64,000 nucleotides of DNA from Paragorgia papillata (GCA_035771165.1 JAWNZC010000320.1:930001-994000), one strand, 5' to 3'; positions 1 to 11,760 are shown, counted from the stretch's first letter. Translations and numbers: made by a program. The notes: generated from the sequence alone by a model not told the origin.

Positions 1-472
1 AGGAAGATGTATTTAAATGGTGAAAATCCCTTTTTTCAGTATAATTGTATGAGATAATCTTACCGCTTGTGTTTGTGCAACCATCTGAATGTTCGGCCAT
101 CTTGAGACACGAGTATCACGCTGCATGAACAAAAATAGACTGGATCCCACCGGAAATAACGCTACATACCGTTAAATCATTCAAAGAATGTTTATTTAGG
201 GAGAAAACCCAAGAAAAACGTCTTTTTACTAGGTTCCGCAGGTTCTGCGGTCTTCAGTTCCGTTGAATAGGCACACCCCAAAATTGGTATTTATCAATCA
301 GTTCAATACTTTTTAAAATATTCTAGTAACAGACAAATAGACTTAAACAAACAGTGGTAAAAACAAAGCCTCTTGGCAAAAGTAAGTAAAATGCTATTAA
401 ACTTCAAAATATTATTGATTGATTGAAAAAAATGCCATATAAAGCAAACTAACGATCCGAAACATACTGTAC

Positions 473-590
473 CTGCCAAAACATTTTGTAAAAGGTATGA
501 ACATCCATTGCGAATGCAGATTCAAAGAGTAACACTGGGAGGAATGTAGTAAGGATAAGATGAGGATTTTCACTTGCCATAGTAGTGTAC
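473..590 (-). CDS. SLC9C1: SLC9 Na+/H+ exchanger (SLC9C-like), coding exon 3
   Basis: Third coding exon of a minus-strand cation/proton antiporter that continues beyond the left edge of the window. A polypyrimidine/AG acceptor lies at 591-592 and a GT donor at 471-472. The exon has one base completing a Val codon, then 39 codons, ending in phase 0. It encodes ASENPHLILTTFLPVLLFES and then AFAMDVHTFYKMFWQ. This is the SLC9 transmembrane segment with the conserved acidic residue of the FLPxLLFESAF motif, which lies in the ion-translocation core. The phase matches exon 2 exactly. The FESAFxMDVH pattern is closest, from memory, to the SLC9C (sperm NHE)/SOS1-like branch. Another SLC9 subfamily is possible. 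If SLC9C, known members have downstream voltage-sensor and cyclic-nucleotide domains, which would lie outside this window. Confidence 0.82.
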
Positions 591-1044
591 CTATATAGAA
601 TAAATGTTATAAAATAAAACCAACAAAAAAGCACTTCAAGTAAAATATCTACCTTTACGGATTATATGACATTCGTACAACATTCGATTATTTAAAACAA
701 ATTAAAATATATAATTTCTACTTATGATTTACTATAATTTCTACAAATTTATGGCAATTGCACGTTTGTTATAATTGTATTAGGTAAGGTTAGCTCGTTC
801 AGAGAGATGGTAGGACAACACACAGGCGAGGTAGCTATATATAAGGATCTTTATTCGAAAACACGACAACAATAATACAAGAATCAGTGACTAACTACTA
901 ACAGTTGAAGTTCTGCTGCAAGTTCCAATTCTAGCCTAGTGTCAACTAATCAGCTCCTTGTGTCTTTGCTTTGCGTGCGTCCAAATGCCAACTTAAATGC
1001 TCGGAGTGAAGCAGCTCGTTTTATGCTTTTGGAGGGTAAACAGT

Positions 1045-1500
1045 AAAGTAAGTGAAAAACAAAAAACAAAATTTTAACATTAATTGGTCAATTTTAAAAC
1101 GGTCAGCAGCATACTCAGGGGGGTCTAACCGATGTAATTTATGTTTGGAAGAAAAACTTTGTATTATGAAATCCGAAAAACCCACTTTACTTAACAAAAA
1201 ATCAGAAATCCTTTCAACATGTCGGCACAAAAACAAGTTTAAGATAAAGATAAAGAACGCAGGTGTAGGCAAGAACAAAGGTAGGAATGTAGGTAGCGCA
1301 CCATCGACACACACACCGCCATCAACCCACACACCGCCATCAACCCACACACCCAGAAGCGTGCCATCAACCCACACACCCATTAGCAATGACGTAAGCA
1401 ACTCAACCTATTTAAGACCGCGCCGAATCGAAAATCTTCAGCCGCCTGAAGATCGCCCAGCGTGAAACTGACAGTAGCGACCATCAACATTTGAGGTAAG
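1045..1500 (+). pseudogene. 3' end of a RT/GIY-YIG (Penelope-like) retroelement, copy 1
   Basis: The reading frame to 1465 matches, in content and order, the C-terminal end of the larger copy at 24.5-29.5 kb. It has NFNINWSILKRSAAYS, then RCNLCLEEK, LLNKKSEILSTCRHKNKFK, a proline-rich tail and a stop at 1463-1465. The copy is 5'-truncated near 1045, after the GIY-YIG catalytic half, so only the Zn-binding-like C/H tail remains. The tail holds an 18-bp tandem repeat (reading STHTPP) expanded here relative to the other copy. Both copies end at the same base, after CATCAACATTT. Assignment to Penelope-like elements rests on the RT plus C-terminal GIY-YIG layout of the other copy. Confidence 0.7.
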
Positions 1501-1509
1501 CCCACTTAT

Positions 1510-1510
1510 A

Positions 1511-1586
<76 letters not shown>
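1510..1586. repeat. (TA)n microsatellite
   Basis: A nearly pure run of about 75 bp of alternating TA, directly downstream of the retroelement tail. Confidence 0.95.
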
Positions 1587-1588
<2 letters not shown>

Positions 1589-1589
1589 A

Positions 1590-1711
1590 ATTTCCAGATT
1601 TTGTCCCCCTTGCTTTTTCTACACGCGTGTAAAATGGACTCCACGCTTGTCGAGATAAGTACCCTCACCGGGCTCCGGGCATTCGGCCCTACGCCCGGGC
1701 TCGGGGATAAT
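1590..1711. repeat. Dispersed repeat with CTACACGCGTGTAAAATGGA core, copy 1
   Basis: About 120 bp containing TTTTTCTACACGCGTGTAAA, ACTCCACG, CACCCTCACCGGGCTCCGGG and CCCTACGCCCGGG. The same order recurs at 58480-58602 and, inverted and shorter, at 63640-63715. The core CACGCGTG is palindromic. It is probably the terminal piece of an unidentified mobile element. Confidence 0.65.
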
Positions 1712-1797
1712 TAAGCTAAACAATCATACATGAACAGAAAGGAAAAACTACTGACCATATGACTATACAATTATTTTACATTAATAAGACACAACTA

Positions 1798-1871
1798 AGA
1801 CCCCGTTTACACGGTACTGCACGAATTCGAGACCGGTTCCGAATTCGTCCGGTACGGTGTAAACGGGGTCT
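1798..1871. repeat. 74-bp hairpin MITE
   Basis: Inverted arms AGACCCCGTTTACAC and GTGTAAACGGGGTCT close a short GC-rich loop that itself pairs through CGAATTCG blocks. The same arm sequence begins the hairpin near 13147, so this is a small repeat family. Confidence 0.7.
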
Positions 1872-1954
1872 AAGGAGTAAATCTAAAACTAAGGTTTAGT
1901 CACATGACTTGTTCAGAGCAGATGAACAAACAAAACCGTAAACCAGTGCGACGC

Positions 1955-2504
1955 CGCACTGCACTACGAAAGTACATGCTACACCACTCCTCGGGCGGAA
2001 TATTCGTACCAAATTGCCGCAAGAACCTACAGCAATAAATATGGATGAAGTCAATAGAAGGATTAACGAAGCAGACCATGATGCCAAAGTAAAACGTGAA
2101 GCCAACGCTGATTATCGTAGTGGTGCTAAGAAACCAACTTTCAAGGTAGGAGAGCAAGTTCTGGTACTGCAGCCAAAAGTAAACAACTTAACATGGCGCT
2201 TAGACCTAAATCCTTATCGAATCACAACTATAAAAGGAACTATATGATTACTGCCAGCAGAAAAGATCACCACATCACAAGAAATTGTTCACATTTTAAA
2301 CGATTTACTGGAATTTTAAGCTCAGACAACACAGACCTCAGTGAGGAATCTAGTGATGTTGAGCCTATTATTCAAGATGCAAACGCCGCAGATGAGATGG
2401 AAAGGGAAGAGCCAAAGGAAAGGGAAGAGCGCAGATATCCAGCAAGACAAAAATGTAGACCATTGTTTTATCAAGAAGAGCAGACGATCAGATGTCTCAA
2501 GTAA
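1955..2504 (+). pseudogene. Ty3/Gypsy pol C-terminus (integrase tail), frameshifted
   Basis: From about 1955 the frame reads TTKVHATPLLGRNIRTKLP and continues through KVGEQVLVLQPK, which is the integrase C-terminal region of Gypsy LTR retrotransposons. Near 2240 the homology moves to another frame (MITASRKDHHITRN, HFK, then RRYPARQK) and ends at a stop at 2502-2504. The MITA..D..ITRN..F and RRYPxR motifs are typical of Gypsy pol tails. No LTR, RT or protease was found, so this is a 5'-truncated relic in the host intron. Confidence 0.72.
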
Positions 2505-3229
2505 AAGAAAGCAAGTGTAAACGGGACGCCAAAACGATGAAGTTGAAAACAATGCTCGGATATGAGGGGGAGAGAGGCAGGGGGGAGGCACGGGGGAGGG
2601 TACGCCCTCCGGTGAACATTTTTAGGAAGCGTAAAAAAGAACCTGAAGTGGGCGTCAAAAACTGCACAAAAATCAAAATGACGCAACAACGTTTATCAGA
2701 AATCAGTGAGCTGAAGAGCAAAACTGATCAGTAAAAGTCCAATGAAAACGCTAGTTCAAAAGTTAAAGTTAAAATTAGTTCCATTAACTACTCTCTATTC
2801 CTAGAATACACAATTATTGTCGAACACAAAATCTATAGATATGACTTGTGCAGATCCAGCAAACATGTACTACTGGCTTTGAAGTTTTGCAGGCTGAAGG
2901 GGATGAGATAGGGTCGGTCGATGCGTGACCGTAAGGTAGCAAGGCTGCTCCTTGAGCCTGCACAAAGATTGACAAAGGCATAACCAAAAGCGTAGAGCGT
3001 AGAGCCTGACCAAAAAAAAACTTACGGTAACCCTTCTCCCATCCCCTCCCATGTCACCTGTACAGTGTACAGGAAGAGTTACCTTGAATTCCGTTACGAA
3101 GCATAATCTTCACAAGTACCATATATAACCAGTGAATCTCTGGTGTTCGGTTTAGCATCGTTGAAACTAAGGGTTACCGATAACCCTTTCCCCCGACCCA
3201 ACGGCTCCGACCCACTACGCTAACTGTTG

Positions 3230-3735
3230 AGCCACGTCCGCCAAAGTGGCCGGCGAGGGTCGAATGTACCTATGGTATGCCGTGCTAGAGCAGCGTCCCA
3301 TGACCTTGATGAGGTGTGTTCAGGTATACCAACTGCGGCCGCTGCTATTGCAGCGCCAATCCGTAAACTGTGACTGGAATACCTCCCTTGAATATTTGCA
3401 TGACCCAGTATGGAGCGCAGGTGGGTGTTGACGTCGCGCGCGTTGAGTGGTAGTCACATACTCCAGTGGAACAGCGGACCTGCATGATGCCGATCGACGC
3501 AGATGAAGGTATGATAAGATGGCAGAAAGTGCGCAGATAGGCGGGAGAGCTCGACCAATGTAGACCGCAGATCCCTGGCGAAACTGGTCACACTTTAATT
3601 ATTTAATTGTCAAGTGAATCATGGATGGGTTTACTGATGTGTCCACCGCAATATATGCCAAAGCCAGTTGTTGTGTCCCATCAAACGAACCGTTAGTCGT
3701 GAGCTCGCTGACCCGAAGAAACCCGAAAAAGGCAA
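3230..3735 (-). pseudogene. DIRS element tyrosine recombinase, C-terminal part
   Basis: The minus strand directly beyond the inserted element continues the recombinase begun at 5819-6010. It reads FFGFLRVSELTTNGSFDGTQ, KCDQFRQG and GRALPPICALSAILSYL. Further down are RIGAAIAAAAVGIPEH and, one frame away, LIKVMGRCSSTAYHRYIRS. The last carries the Tyr region of the DIRS recombinase R..GxxY box. At least one frameshift, between the two final blocks, and several stops make it non-functional. Known role in the family: integrating circular DIRS cDNA without target duplication. Confidence 0.7.
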
Positions 3736-3744
3736 CACAACAAG

Positions 3745-5805
3745 CAACCTCGTACCCAGGGTCTTATCTCCGCCCACCGCTGCGAAAACACCCTGGTTGG
3801 GGCCGGTCACGTGTCTCCCAGAATATGGGAGATAACAAACTTTTCTTGTCAGGGTCGGGTGGTTATTTTGAAAATTTGTCGCAGTACCTTGAATGCAAGA
3901 ATATTTACAATATCGAGGGAAAGCTCATTGCGCAAATTATTAAAACACTCCATGGATAACAATCTGGTATTATTGAAGGACAATTCTGAACATCTACAAA
4001 AGACTTCGGTCGTTCAATCCAACGACCAGCGAATTTAAGGAGAATCTATATTCTTCGAATGGATTTCTACAGTCATCACTCATCAATCTGATATTAGCAG
4101 CCTGAAGATTGAACAGAGAGTTTTAAATTTTACAGTAGCGGATTTAAATTTCCTTACAATCAAGACCATGCGAAATTCACAAATTATTTTGGTTGACAAT
4201 CGTTTGAACCTTCATTCGAAAGTGTGGAAATTATCTCACTGCATCACTTGGAACGACCAACGTTCGCAGAATACATATACAGATTCAACACCTTGGGCTT
4301 GCAGCTGTCAAGGCTTTACATTCTTATTCTGTGCTTTAGAAATTCCAAGAGGTTAGTTCATTACATTTACTATTTCTTTAATTTCCACATCGTATACAAC
4401 AATTTCATGCCGTTTCGTGCAGCGGCGGGCCGGTGTATTAAAGTAGGCACTTGTACTTGAACTAACAATCGAAATATAGTAACTTAGGTTAGATATACTG
4501 CCAAAACAGAGAACGTAGGAATCTAACGTTTCGAGCGAAGGCCCTTCGTCATGCAGTCAGGCCCTTCGTCGCGTTTCTCTCTGACGAAGGGCCTTCGCTC
4601 GAAACGTTAGATTCCTACGTTCTCTGTTTCGGCAGTATATCTAACCTAAGTTACTATATTTCGATTGTTGTTTCAACACTGCCTAAGCAGCACGCTGCTT
4701 TTATTATACTTGAACTATATTGCTGATTTTTAAACTGAGCCAATTAATAACATTTATCATAAAAGGAGCCACAAGCTCGTGTTGTCAACTGTTACATGTA
4801 ATTGCTAGCCTCAATTTCACTAAAGTTGACTACCTATCAGCATCGCGTTTTACTTACTATTGTTAACATTTTACAGTATTATATTATATCGCGCGCTGAA
4901 CGCTGTTGCTTGTTCAATGTTTTTCTTGTCACTGTATTTTACAGAATTACAGCCAAAACTCACCACTGAACCAGCGCGAATGTTATACCGTTCTATGTTT
5001 CCTAAATTATGGAAAATACTTCGTTATAAACGTTAAATTTCGAAAGATCCAAATTATTGCATGACCACCGTTCAAACTTCAATATATTTTAATAAATATG
5101 TTTACTTCGCCGTTCAGCCAACGTATATATTTATATTTTCGCCCTTGAGACTCCTTAAACAACTCAGGCACATTTGTATTACCTTGATCATGTATTCTAA
5201 ATGTTCATAGTTTACTGATATTGTCTTTGTTTTTCAGGCAACCGTTTCGTATAAACGAAAACAGTCAGACGCGCGCAACGAAACGCTTGAAAACATTGAC
5301 AGTTGGCACATAAAAAAACAACAAAGGCAAAGCGGCGGGACACAAAGCGACTAACGAAAAATTGGCGGTGTATTCGGGTAGACTCATCGACGAATAAAGC
5401 CAAAGCTGAAGGCGCAAATCAACCGGAGAGATTTACACGTATTTTACTATTTCAAAAAGCCAATCGAGACATAGAGGCCTTCGACTTCAGGACGGCGACT
5501 TCTGTTTCTACATACAGTTTTACAACATCGCACAAAGAGACAACATGTAAATACAATCACGTAAATAAACATCGATTTGGGCATGCAGTCTGACTCTGGC
5601 TTTCTTGACAGTTATAAAACGTACACCTTGTCTTGCCAGAATAAAATAAATCACATTATAAAAACATTGTCTTTGCGTGTTCAGTTTAAATAACCCACCC
5701 CCAGTAAGTTATATTTTTGCCCTCGAAACACGTGACCAGCCCCAACAAGGGTCTTTTCGTAGCGGTGGGCGGGGGAGCGGAGATAAGACCCTGGGTACGA
5801 GGTTG
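3745..5805. mobile_element. Mutator-like/foldback DNA element inside the DIRS recombinase gene
   Basis: The ends are CAACCTCGTACCCAGGGTCT and its inverse GGGTACGAGGTTG, followed inward by a further shared region (TTATCTCCGC, CACCGCT) giving inverted repeats of roughly 60-80 bp. The 9-bp sequence CACAACAAG is duplicated exactly at 3736-3744 and 5806-5814, which fits Mutator-like elements. It splits the recombinase frame of the DIRS element, so it inserted after it. Internally I see only the 4464-4669 palindrome and no recognisable transposase, so it is probably non-autonomous. Similar termini occur at 43091 and 61100. Confidence 0.75.
4464..4669. repeat. 206-bp near-perfect palindrome
   Basis: The left arm begins AACAATCGAAATATAGTAAC and includes GAATCTAACGTTTCGAGCGA and AGGCCCTTCGTC. 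The right arm repeats all of this inverted and ends near GATTGTT. The arms are about 90 bp around a short CATGCAGTCAGG-type loop. It lies inside the 3745-5805 element. Confidence 0.85.
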
Positions 5806-5815
5806 CACAACAAGC

Positions 5816-8095
5816 GGCTCAAAACATAACGTGATCAGCATCTTGCATGTCGAGAGACGAGTGAATTACTTTCAATAGCGCTTTAGTAATGGGTAAACGG
5901 GGATCCGGAAAGCCCAGATCGATGCAAGAGGAACGGCCGGCCGATAAGTAGACAGAGATAGTTGCAGGAGACAGATGTTCCATTTGCGCAATCCACGAAG
6001 CGAACAGCATTAGCGTCCATTCAGAAGCAGGATACTGTGATACAGGAAGAGAGGTTAGACCAGCGTAACGACAAAACTGCTGAAATTTGCGTTGACCTGC
6101 AGCGTATGTGTGACGTGTTGACGGAGCTAGTGCTGCGGAAAGAAATGTTAAACAGCGCGATGTCAGCGTTGAACTGCCAGGTCGAGGAAGACATGAGATG
6201 GAATGATGGTTGGTAAATTGTTGGCGTGTGGAGCCAGCTGATGGATTTTTTGTAATTGAAAGCGAGATAACGCATCAGCGCAGACATTCCGAGAACCTGG
6301 GATATGGGACGCACGAAACGAGAAGTAATATTTGCAGGCCAGTCGCGTGAGACAGCGGACGAGACACATCACGCGCGAATCACGTGATGTTCCTGAATTA
6401 AGAACAGCCACAATGCTGGCGTTATCGCAAATAAATTCGACGCGTAACCGGCGCCACTGATTGCCTCACAAAATTGCGCAGCGTCTACGATTGGAAACAA
6501 CTCCTTAAAGGCAATCGAATCGAGTTGAAAAGTGCGGAGCCAGGCACCGTAGAACCAAGCCGAGCGAAAAATTGCCCCGTAGCCGATACCAGCCGCGTCG
6601 GAAGTCACGTGGAAATCGGGCAAGCACGTAGACGATGGCATGAGAAAAAAGCTTAGGCCATTCCACTCGTGAAAGAATTGTAGCCACCAAGCTAAATCCC
6701 ACCGAAATTCCATGTTGAGACGGATAGGATGGTCTGGTCTGCGGACCCCACACAGGAGATTGATCATTCGGCGTAAGCATGTGCGGCCTGGTTGGACGAC
6801 CTTGCCAAGTTCACGACGAGTGCACATCTTCTTGGTTGCCCATTGTTGTAGCATGGTGAACGATGCATCAAATGTATCATGGGGAGGCGAGACGTTTGTG
6901 TGACCGAGGCGAGTTCGATCCCCAGAAAAGTAAGACAGGTGGTAGGACCGACATATTTATCCGGGTGAAAAGGGAGACCGAGACGATTAAACAGGGCACG
7001 AGCACGGGTCACGTTGTCGTAGCATTCGCGAGAATTAGGTGGAGCCATGGTTAAAAAATCGTCGAGGTAGTGCAGGATGAACCTTACATAGTTAGTAATT
7101 GTTATGCAAGATCCATTCTACCGCCGTGGCAAGGGAATTGAAAATATATGGAGCGGAGCGAAGGCCAAACGGAAGGGTAAGGTCGACATAATACTGGTTG
7201 TGCCAACTCATTCCAAGTAAGTATCGGTCCTCGGGGTGTATGGGCACGTTACTATATATAGGCGCTTTCGACATCAGATTTGGCCATGAGCCCACCGTGG
7301 CCCAATTGAAGTAAGATTCGAATGACATCGTCGACTGAGGCGTAGTGGAGTGAGTAGGGGTCCTTTGGTATCCTGTCATTGACACTATAACCATGTGGCG
7401 AGGAAAGATCCAAGATTAGTTGCCACCTACAATCCTGGAGAAAATTGTGTGGACAATGCAAATTTTTCAACGTTAATTATTTACTTTCTTTCTTTTTTTT
7501 AACTTCTAGCTAAATAAAACGTTCCTTCCCCTTCCCCAACATCAATGTTGTATTATTCCATGACTAGCCAAAAAAGGCTGATGATTTTGCGCATCAACAT
7601 TCACCAACATTGACTGGGGGAGGGGGTAGACCGTATAATTTTGGTTCCAATTAAAATTCTTAATAATAATACAAAAAGCGCGCGCTTTGTCCACGTGTGT
7701 TTTGTCCAGGATTGTAGTTTAGGGATGACACCAAAAGGACTGATGTGGAGGCCGTGTATTGGTGGGACAGGAAAGGGGACAGCCACTCGGTTTAAAGCCA
7801 CCTCTTTGGCCAGATATTGGACAATAGTCTCAGGGTGAAGATTCGCCGATTTCAAGTTCCGGTTAGATGAACGTAACGCGAAAACCATGGGTGATACCGG
7901 AAAGAATGTATTCGCGATTTGCGGAATCGGGGTAGGCCAGTAATTCCTGTTCAAAAGCGTCCAACACAAGTGGTGATACTACACAGGCGGGAGTGATCGA
8001 GCTACAAGAAGGAATGGAACCGCTTAGAGGGAAGTACCTGTACAATTTCCAACCCCAGAAGGAACGGGCACCGCCCACGATTGGGGGGAGAGAGT
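5816..8095 (-). pseudogene. DIRS retroelement: RT, RNase H and recombinase N-terminus
   Basis: Read on the minus strand from about 8095, the order is an N-terminal lead (YILSGITHGFRV), HISPFGVIPK, LILDLSSPHGYSVND, AKSDVESAY, VDLTLPFGLRSAPYIFNSLA, and the catalytic HYLDDF near 7055. Then come FLGIELAS, TRRELGKVVQPGRTCLRRMI, an RNase H block (TSDAAGIGYGA, DSIAFKELFPIVDA), HIPGSRNVCADALSRF and recombinase start SPATISVYLSAGRSS. This gene order is diagnostic of DIRS-type elements. Frameshifts near 6800, 7080, 7260 and 7860, a MITE at 7430-7714 and the element ending at 5805 break it. It lies on the same strand as the exchanger gene, inside its intron. Confidence 0.85.
7430..7714. mobile_element. 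285-bp TA-flanked MITE inside the DIRS RT
   Basis: Inverted termini CAATCCTGGAGAAAAT and CAATCCTGGACAAAAC (read inward) are flanked by TA at 7428-7429 and 7715-7716. It interrupts the RT between GVIPK and WQLILDL. The TA duplication suggests a Tc1/mariner-type non-autonomous element. No ORF is evident. Confidence 0.65.
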
Positions 8096-8339
8096 ATGGC
8101 GCGCGTAGCGAATAAGGTGAATCGAAAACTGGGGACGAGTCGACGAAATTGCTTGATTGAGGGAGAATTCACCAACTCGAGGGTGACTCGTCTGGTTTAA
8201 GAAGGTAGGGTGTCTACCTGTTCCATACTGACTGCTTCTTCTAACGGACAGCAGATGGCCCGGTCGATAAACGAATCGTTATCGATGGAGATTAACCACT
8301 AGGATACGCCTTACGATATTCGTTAGCACGGAACGGTAT

Positions 8340-9080
8340 TAATAATCGTACATTTGTAGGAGATATCCGCTCTCCACTCGAAAGGGATTTATTCTCAGGA
8401 GATATTCGTTCTCCACCCAAAAGAGATTTACTCTCAGGATAGTGTTATACAATTAAGTTTATAATTCTAGGATATACGCGAATAAAAACATGACCTGTGT
8501 GTGACCTGAAGAACATTCGCTCTTCAGACCAACTCGAGTGACGAATTACACGGCGGATGAGATATTCGCCTCGATATTCGTTCTCCACACGAGCGAGATT
8601 TAACTCTTAGAATAGTGCTATTTCAAATTATTTTATAGTACGCAAAGCCAACGAACAACATGACCGGTGCATAGGAGATATTGGCTCTCCAGACCACACT
8701 AGTGGCGACGTATAGCCGAGGCAGATCAAGATATCCGTTCTGTTCTCATCCGAAGAGATTTAACTCTCAGGCTATAGTGCTAGTTCAAGTGAGTTACGAA
8801 GAAAATCATGACCTGGGCACAGGAGATATTCACTCTCCAAACAACAACTTGAGTGGCGAAATAGCGAAATGGCGGATGAGATATTCATTTAACTCGCAAG
8901 ATATTGCTATTTCAACGTATATTAACAGTTCGCATAGAAGAACAAGACCTGTGCACAGGAGATTTTCGCTCTCCACATCAGTTAGATTCTTCACAACAAC
9001 TCGAGTGGCGACTTTTAGCCCACGGTAGATGAGATATTCGCTCTCCACCCGAAAGAGATTTAACTCTTAGGATAGTACAT
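8340..9080. repeat. Degenerate tandem repeat, unit about 135-160 bp
   Basis: About five imperfect units share GAGATATTCGCTCTCCA, then an ACTCGAGTGGCGA block, then AGAGATTTAACTCTTAGGAT and ATAGTGCTATTTCAA. Unit starts fall near 8360, 8509, 8671, 8821 and 8956. It sits directly upstream (minus sense) of the DIRS coding region and could be part of it. That link is inference. Confidence 0.7.
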
Positions 9081-10015
9081 GCATGCAGCGAAAGTTTAGA
9101 GGGGTAAATTGGCCAGAGAAATCAGTCGCTCGACGGCGAACGAAGTTGTTCAGAAAACAAACGCAAGCATAGTTTATAGGCCGCGTATGTCATGACTCCT
9201 TCCAGTTCCATTAGGGCTGAAACGTTGCATGCTCGCTCTTCCCGGGCAAGACAAATCCCCATGTGTATGAGTGAAGTGACGAATCTAAGTACGATTAACC
9301 GAATATTCTCGAATACAGTAGTGCAGTACAAGGTTGCACAGCGTACGCCAAACAGACCAGCCGATATTTAAAGCTTAATCACGCTTACAGCCTAACAATA
9401 GACAGTTCGTTCGTCAGTCTCTGTAAGTTTTGTTGAAAAAGAATCGGCACGTCTAAAGCTCAAGGCGATCCCTATAGTCAACTAGACGCACGAATTTTCA
9501 GAACAATGGGGTGCCAAATTTACAGTTGGCCACATTTGATGATGAACAGATGCCAGCACGTCACTGATAATGAAGTGCCAGAAATCAAGAGCATTAGAAG
9601 AACATGCAAGTAATTGCTAAATGTAATTGCTAATGTTGTTCATGCATCGCCGAGTGCGAACATGTACTGTAGATACACAGTAATTACCATGAATGATTTT
9701 GAGACTGTTAAGTCTTCTCTTGTGTACCGTAGCTCACATACGTGTAGCAAAAGAAGGCTGCATTGTATTGTAAAATTTTCTGAACAAGGTATACGTACAG
9801 TACAAACAAAAATGTTTGTCACGCTCGGCAAACGGGGTCGCGTTTCGCATTCGAATTCGCGTTTAGGCAAGTGTAGCAGATAGCTTACAGGGGGTAAATC
9901 TCGTTTTCAAGAGAGGAACACATGTTAACAAAAAGTAAAAAAAGAGAGAAGCTTTGAAGTGTTTAATCGAGTAGTTTTAATACACGAAATAAAGAGCTTA
10001 CTTGCAGTGACGAAC
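9081..10015. other. No recognised gene
   Basis: Short open frames on both strands here show no protein-family motif and no splice-supported exon. I see no clear repeat either. Confidence 0.5.
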
Positions 10016-10017
10016 CC

Positions 10018-10321
10018 CTAGTACACAAGCGCGATGTGAAGCGTAAGACGCGATCGCGGAAGGAACATCGCGACGCGGAAAACGGTAACAAACTTTACTG
10101 TCTGTACTGTACTGTACTGTACTGTACTGTACTGTACTGTACTGTACTGTACTGTACTGTACTGTACTGTACACAAGCGCGATGTGAAGCGTAAGACGCA
10201 ATCGCGGAAGGAACATCGCGACGCGGAAAACCGTGACAAACTTTACTGTCTGTAATGTCTGTACTGTAATGTGTGTACTGTACTGTACTGTACTGTACTG
10301 CAATGTACTGTACTGTACTGT
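10018..10321. repeat. TACTG pentamer array with a duplicated ~150-bp unit
   Basis: Two copies of a unit starting TACACAAGCGCGATGTGAAG (10020 and 10170) are each followed by runs of the pentamer TACTG. The array is cut at its right edge by the element starting at 10322. The same pentamers resume at 15377, showing the element inserted into this array. Confidence 0.9.
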
Positions 10322-10326
10322 CCCAG

Positions 10327-11060
10327 GTGACAATCTTGTCAAGATCTTGCAAGATCTTGTAAGATCTTGTAATATCTTGTAAGATCTTGTAAGATCTTGT
10401 AAGATCTTGTAAGATCTTGTAAGATCTTATTAAAGGATCTTATAAGATAAATCTTGCCAAGATCTTACAAGATCTTATAAAATCTTGCAAGATCTTATGA
10501 TAAAATCTTATAAGAAAAATATGGTAAGATCTGATAAGATTTTACAAGTTTATGTAATTTGAGTAAAATAATCAGATCTTGTAAGATCTTATAAGATGTT
10601 TTTAAAGAAGTTTAGAACAACTGTTTTTGAAATGTAAGATTTCAAACTGGTCACCGTATGTAGGTTTATATTTTAATTTTTTGATACACAAAATATAATA
10701 TGATATACTGGATATGCCATGGCAATAAAATGCAATTTACATGTAATTGTATAAATTCTTTGAGATACAATAAACATGTTGGTAACAAAATCTTGTAATA
10801 TAAACTGTTGCTGATATCACAGCCGATTGTGTAGTCCTTTATACAGATTATATAGAGAAAAAAAACTTTGACGAGATGTTAAAAAAATCTTACAAGATCT
10901 TATAAGAGCCTACAAGATCTTACAAGATTTTGTGTTCAATCTTGTAAGATCTTATAAGACCTTGTGTAAGATCTTGTAAGATCTTATAAGATCTTCTGTT
11001 CACTCTTGTCTGATCTTGTAAAATCTTGTGAAATCTTGCAAATTCTTATAAGATACGGTA
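10327..11060. repeat. Left AAGATCTT subterminal array of element I
   Basis: A run of AAGATCTTGT and AAGATCTTAT units of 10-11 bp, densest at 10330-10530 and again at 10880-11055, separated by AT-rich spacer. Each unit contains the 8-bp palindrome AAGATCTT. Confidence 0.9.
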
Positions 11061-11175
11061 TATCTGGTTTTTTAATACAACATTGTAAAATTTATTTGAT
11101 ATAGTATACTGTAGTAATAACATCGAATGCTTCAAGAAACATACTGAATTACGTGCGAAAGCTACGATAGACAAT

Positions 11176-11760
11176 TTATATAAAGAATAAAAGAATCGAT
11201 TGGGTTACAACGTCTCTATCATTGACGTTGGCTTCATTTTGAATGTGACTAGAAACATTGTCAATGCGTAACTTTTCGTCATCTGACGACGAAGATGGTG
11301 AATAATTTTGAGTCAACAATCTTCGACAATATTGTCGCGAAGAATTTAATGTAGGTGCTTGCTTGCGACGTTCTCGGTTGTACGTACTTGCTGCTGGCAC
11401 AGGTGACCTTCGACGACGATATTCTGATCGGTTATAGCATTGAACTGGAGAATTGCCCTCGACTGGCGCAGATGACCTCCTGACATATTTAATAGGTGTT
11501 TGTGGTGTATCTGTTAAGCTGTTTTCCGAATCTGATCCTTCACATCGTAACAAGTGCGCCATACCTGGCCCTTTTACTAATTTGGGTAGATTGCAGCACT
11601 CAACATACACTTTCTTTTGGCTTGCACCGACCTCCACCGGTTTTAAAAAGGGATGGAAAGGTGTGGAAGAAAATCTGTCAAACACTAACGGATATCGGAA
11701 GTTTGTATTCGCGCGATCCCTGGAGGCTGAGGACGACTGTGACAAAAAATTTCCTCGCAC
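11176..11760 (-). CDS. Unrecognised ORF inside element I
   Basis: An open frame of about 194 codons whose only start at the 5' boundary is GTG, so it is more likely an exon or a fragment than a complete gene. The product is Ser/Arg-rich and looks disordered (YRRRRSPVPA, SPSSSSDDEKL), with a Cys-containing start (VYVECCNLPKLVKGPGMAHL). I do not recognise the family. It runs opposite to the BEN gene and could be a second element-encoded protein or chance. Confidence 0.25.
   Translation of the reverse strand: MRGNFLSQSSSASRDRANTNFRYPLVFDRFSSTPFHPFLKPVEVGASQKKVYVECCNLPKLVKGPGMAHLLRCEGSDSENSLTDTPQTPIKYVRRSSAPVEGNSPVQCYNRSEYRRRRSPVPAASTYNRERRKQAPTLNSSRQYCRRLLTQNYSPSSSSDDEKLRIDNVSSHIQNEANVNDRDVVTQSILLFFI

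Noticed and set aside
5303..5593. 96-codon Lys/Arg-rich ORF in the foldback element
   Set aside because: No recognisable transposase motif and low-complexity basic composition. Probably non-coding.
10327..11060. Regularly spaced short repeats that could suggest a CRISPR array
   Set aside because: Units are contiguous 10-11-mers without unique spacers, in a eukaryotic intron with no cas genes.
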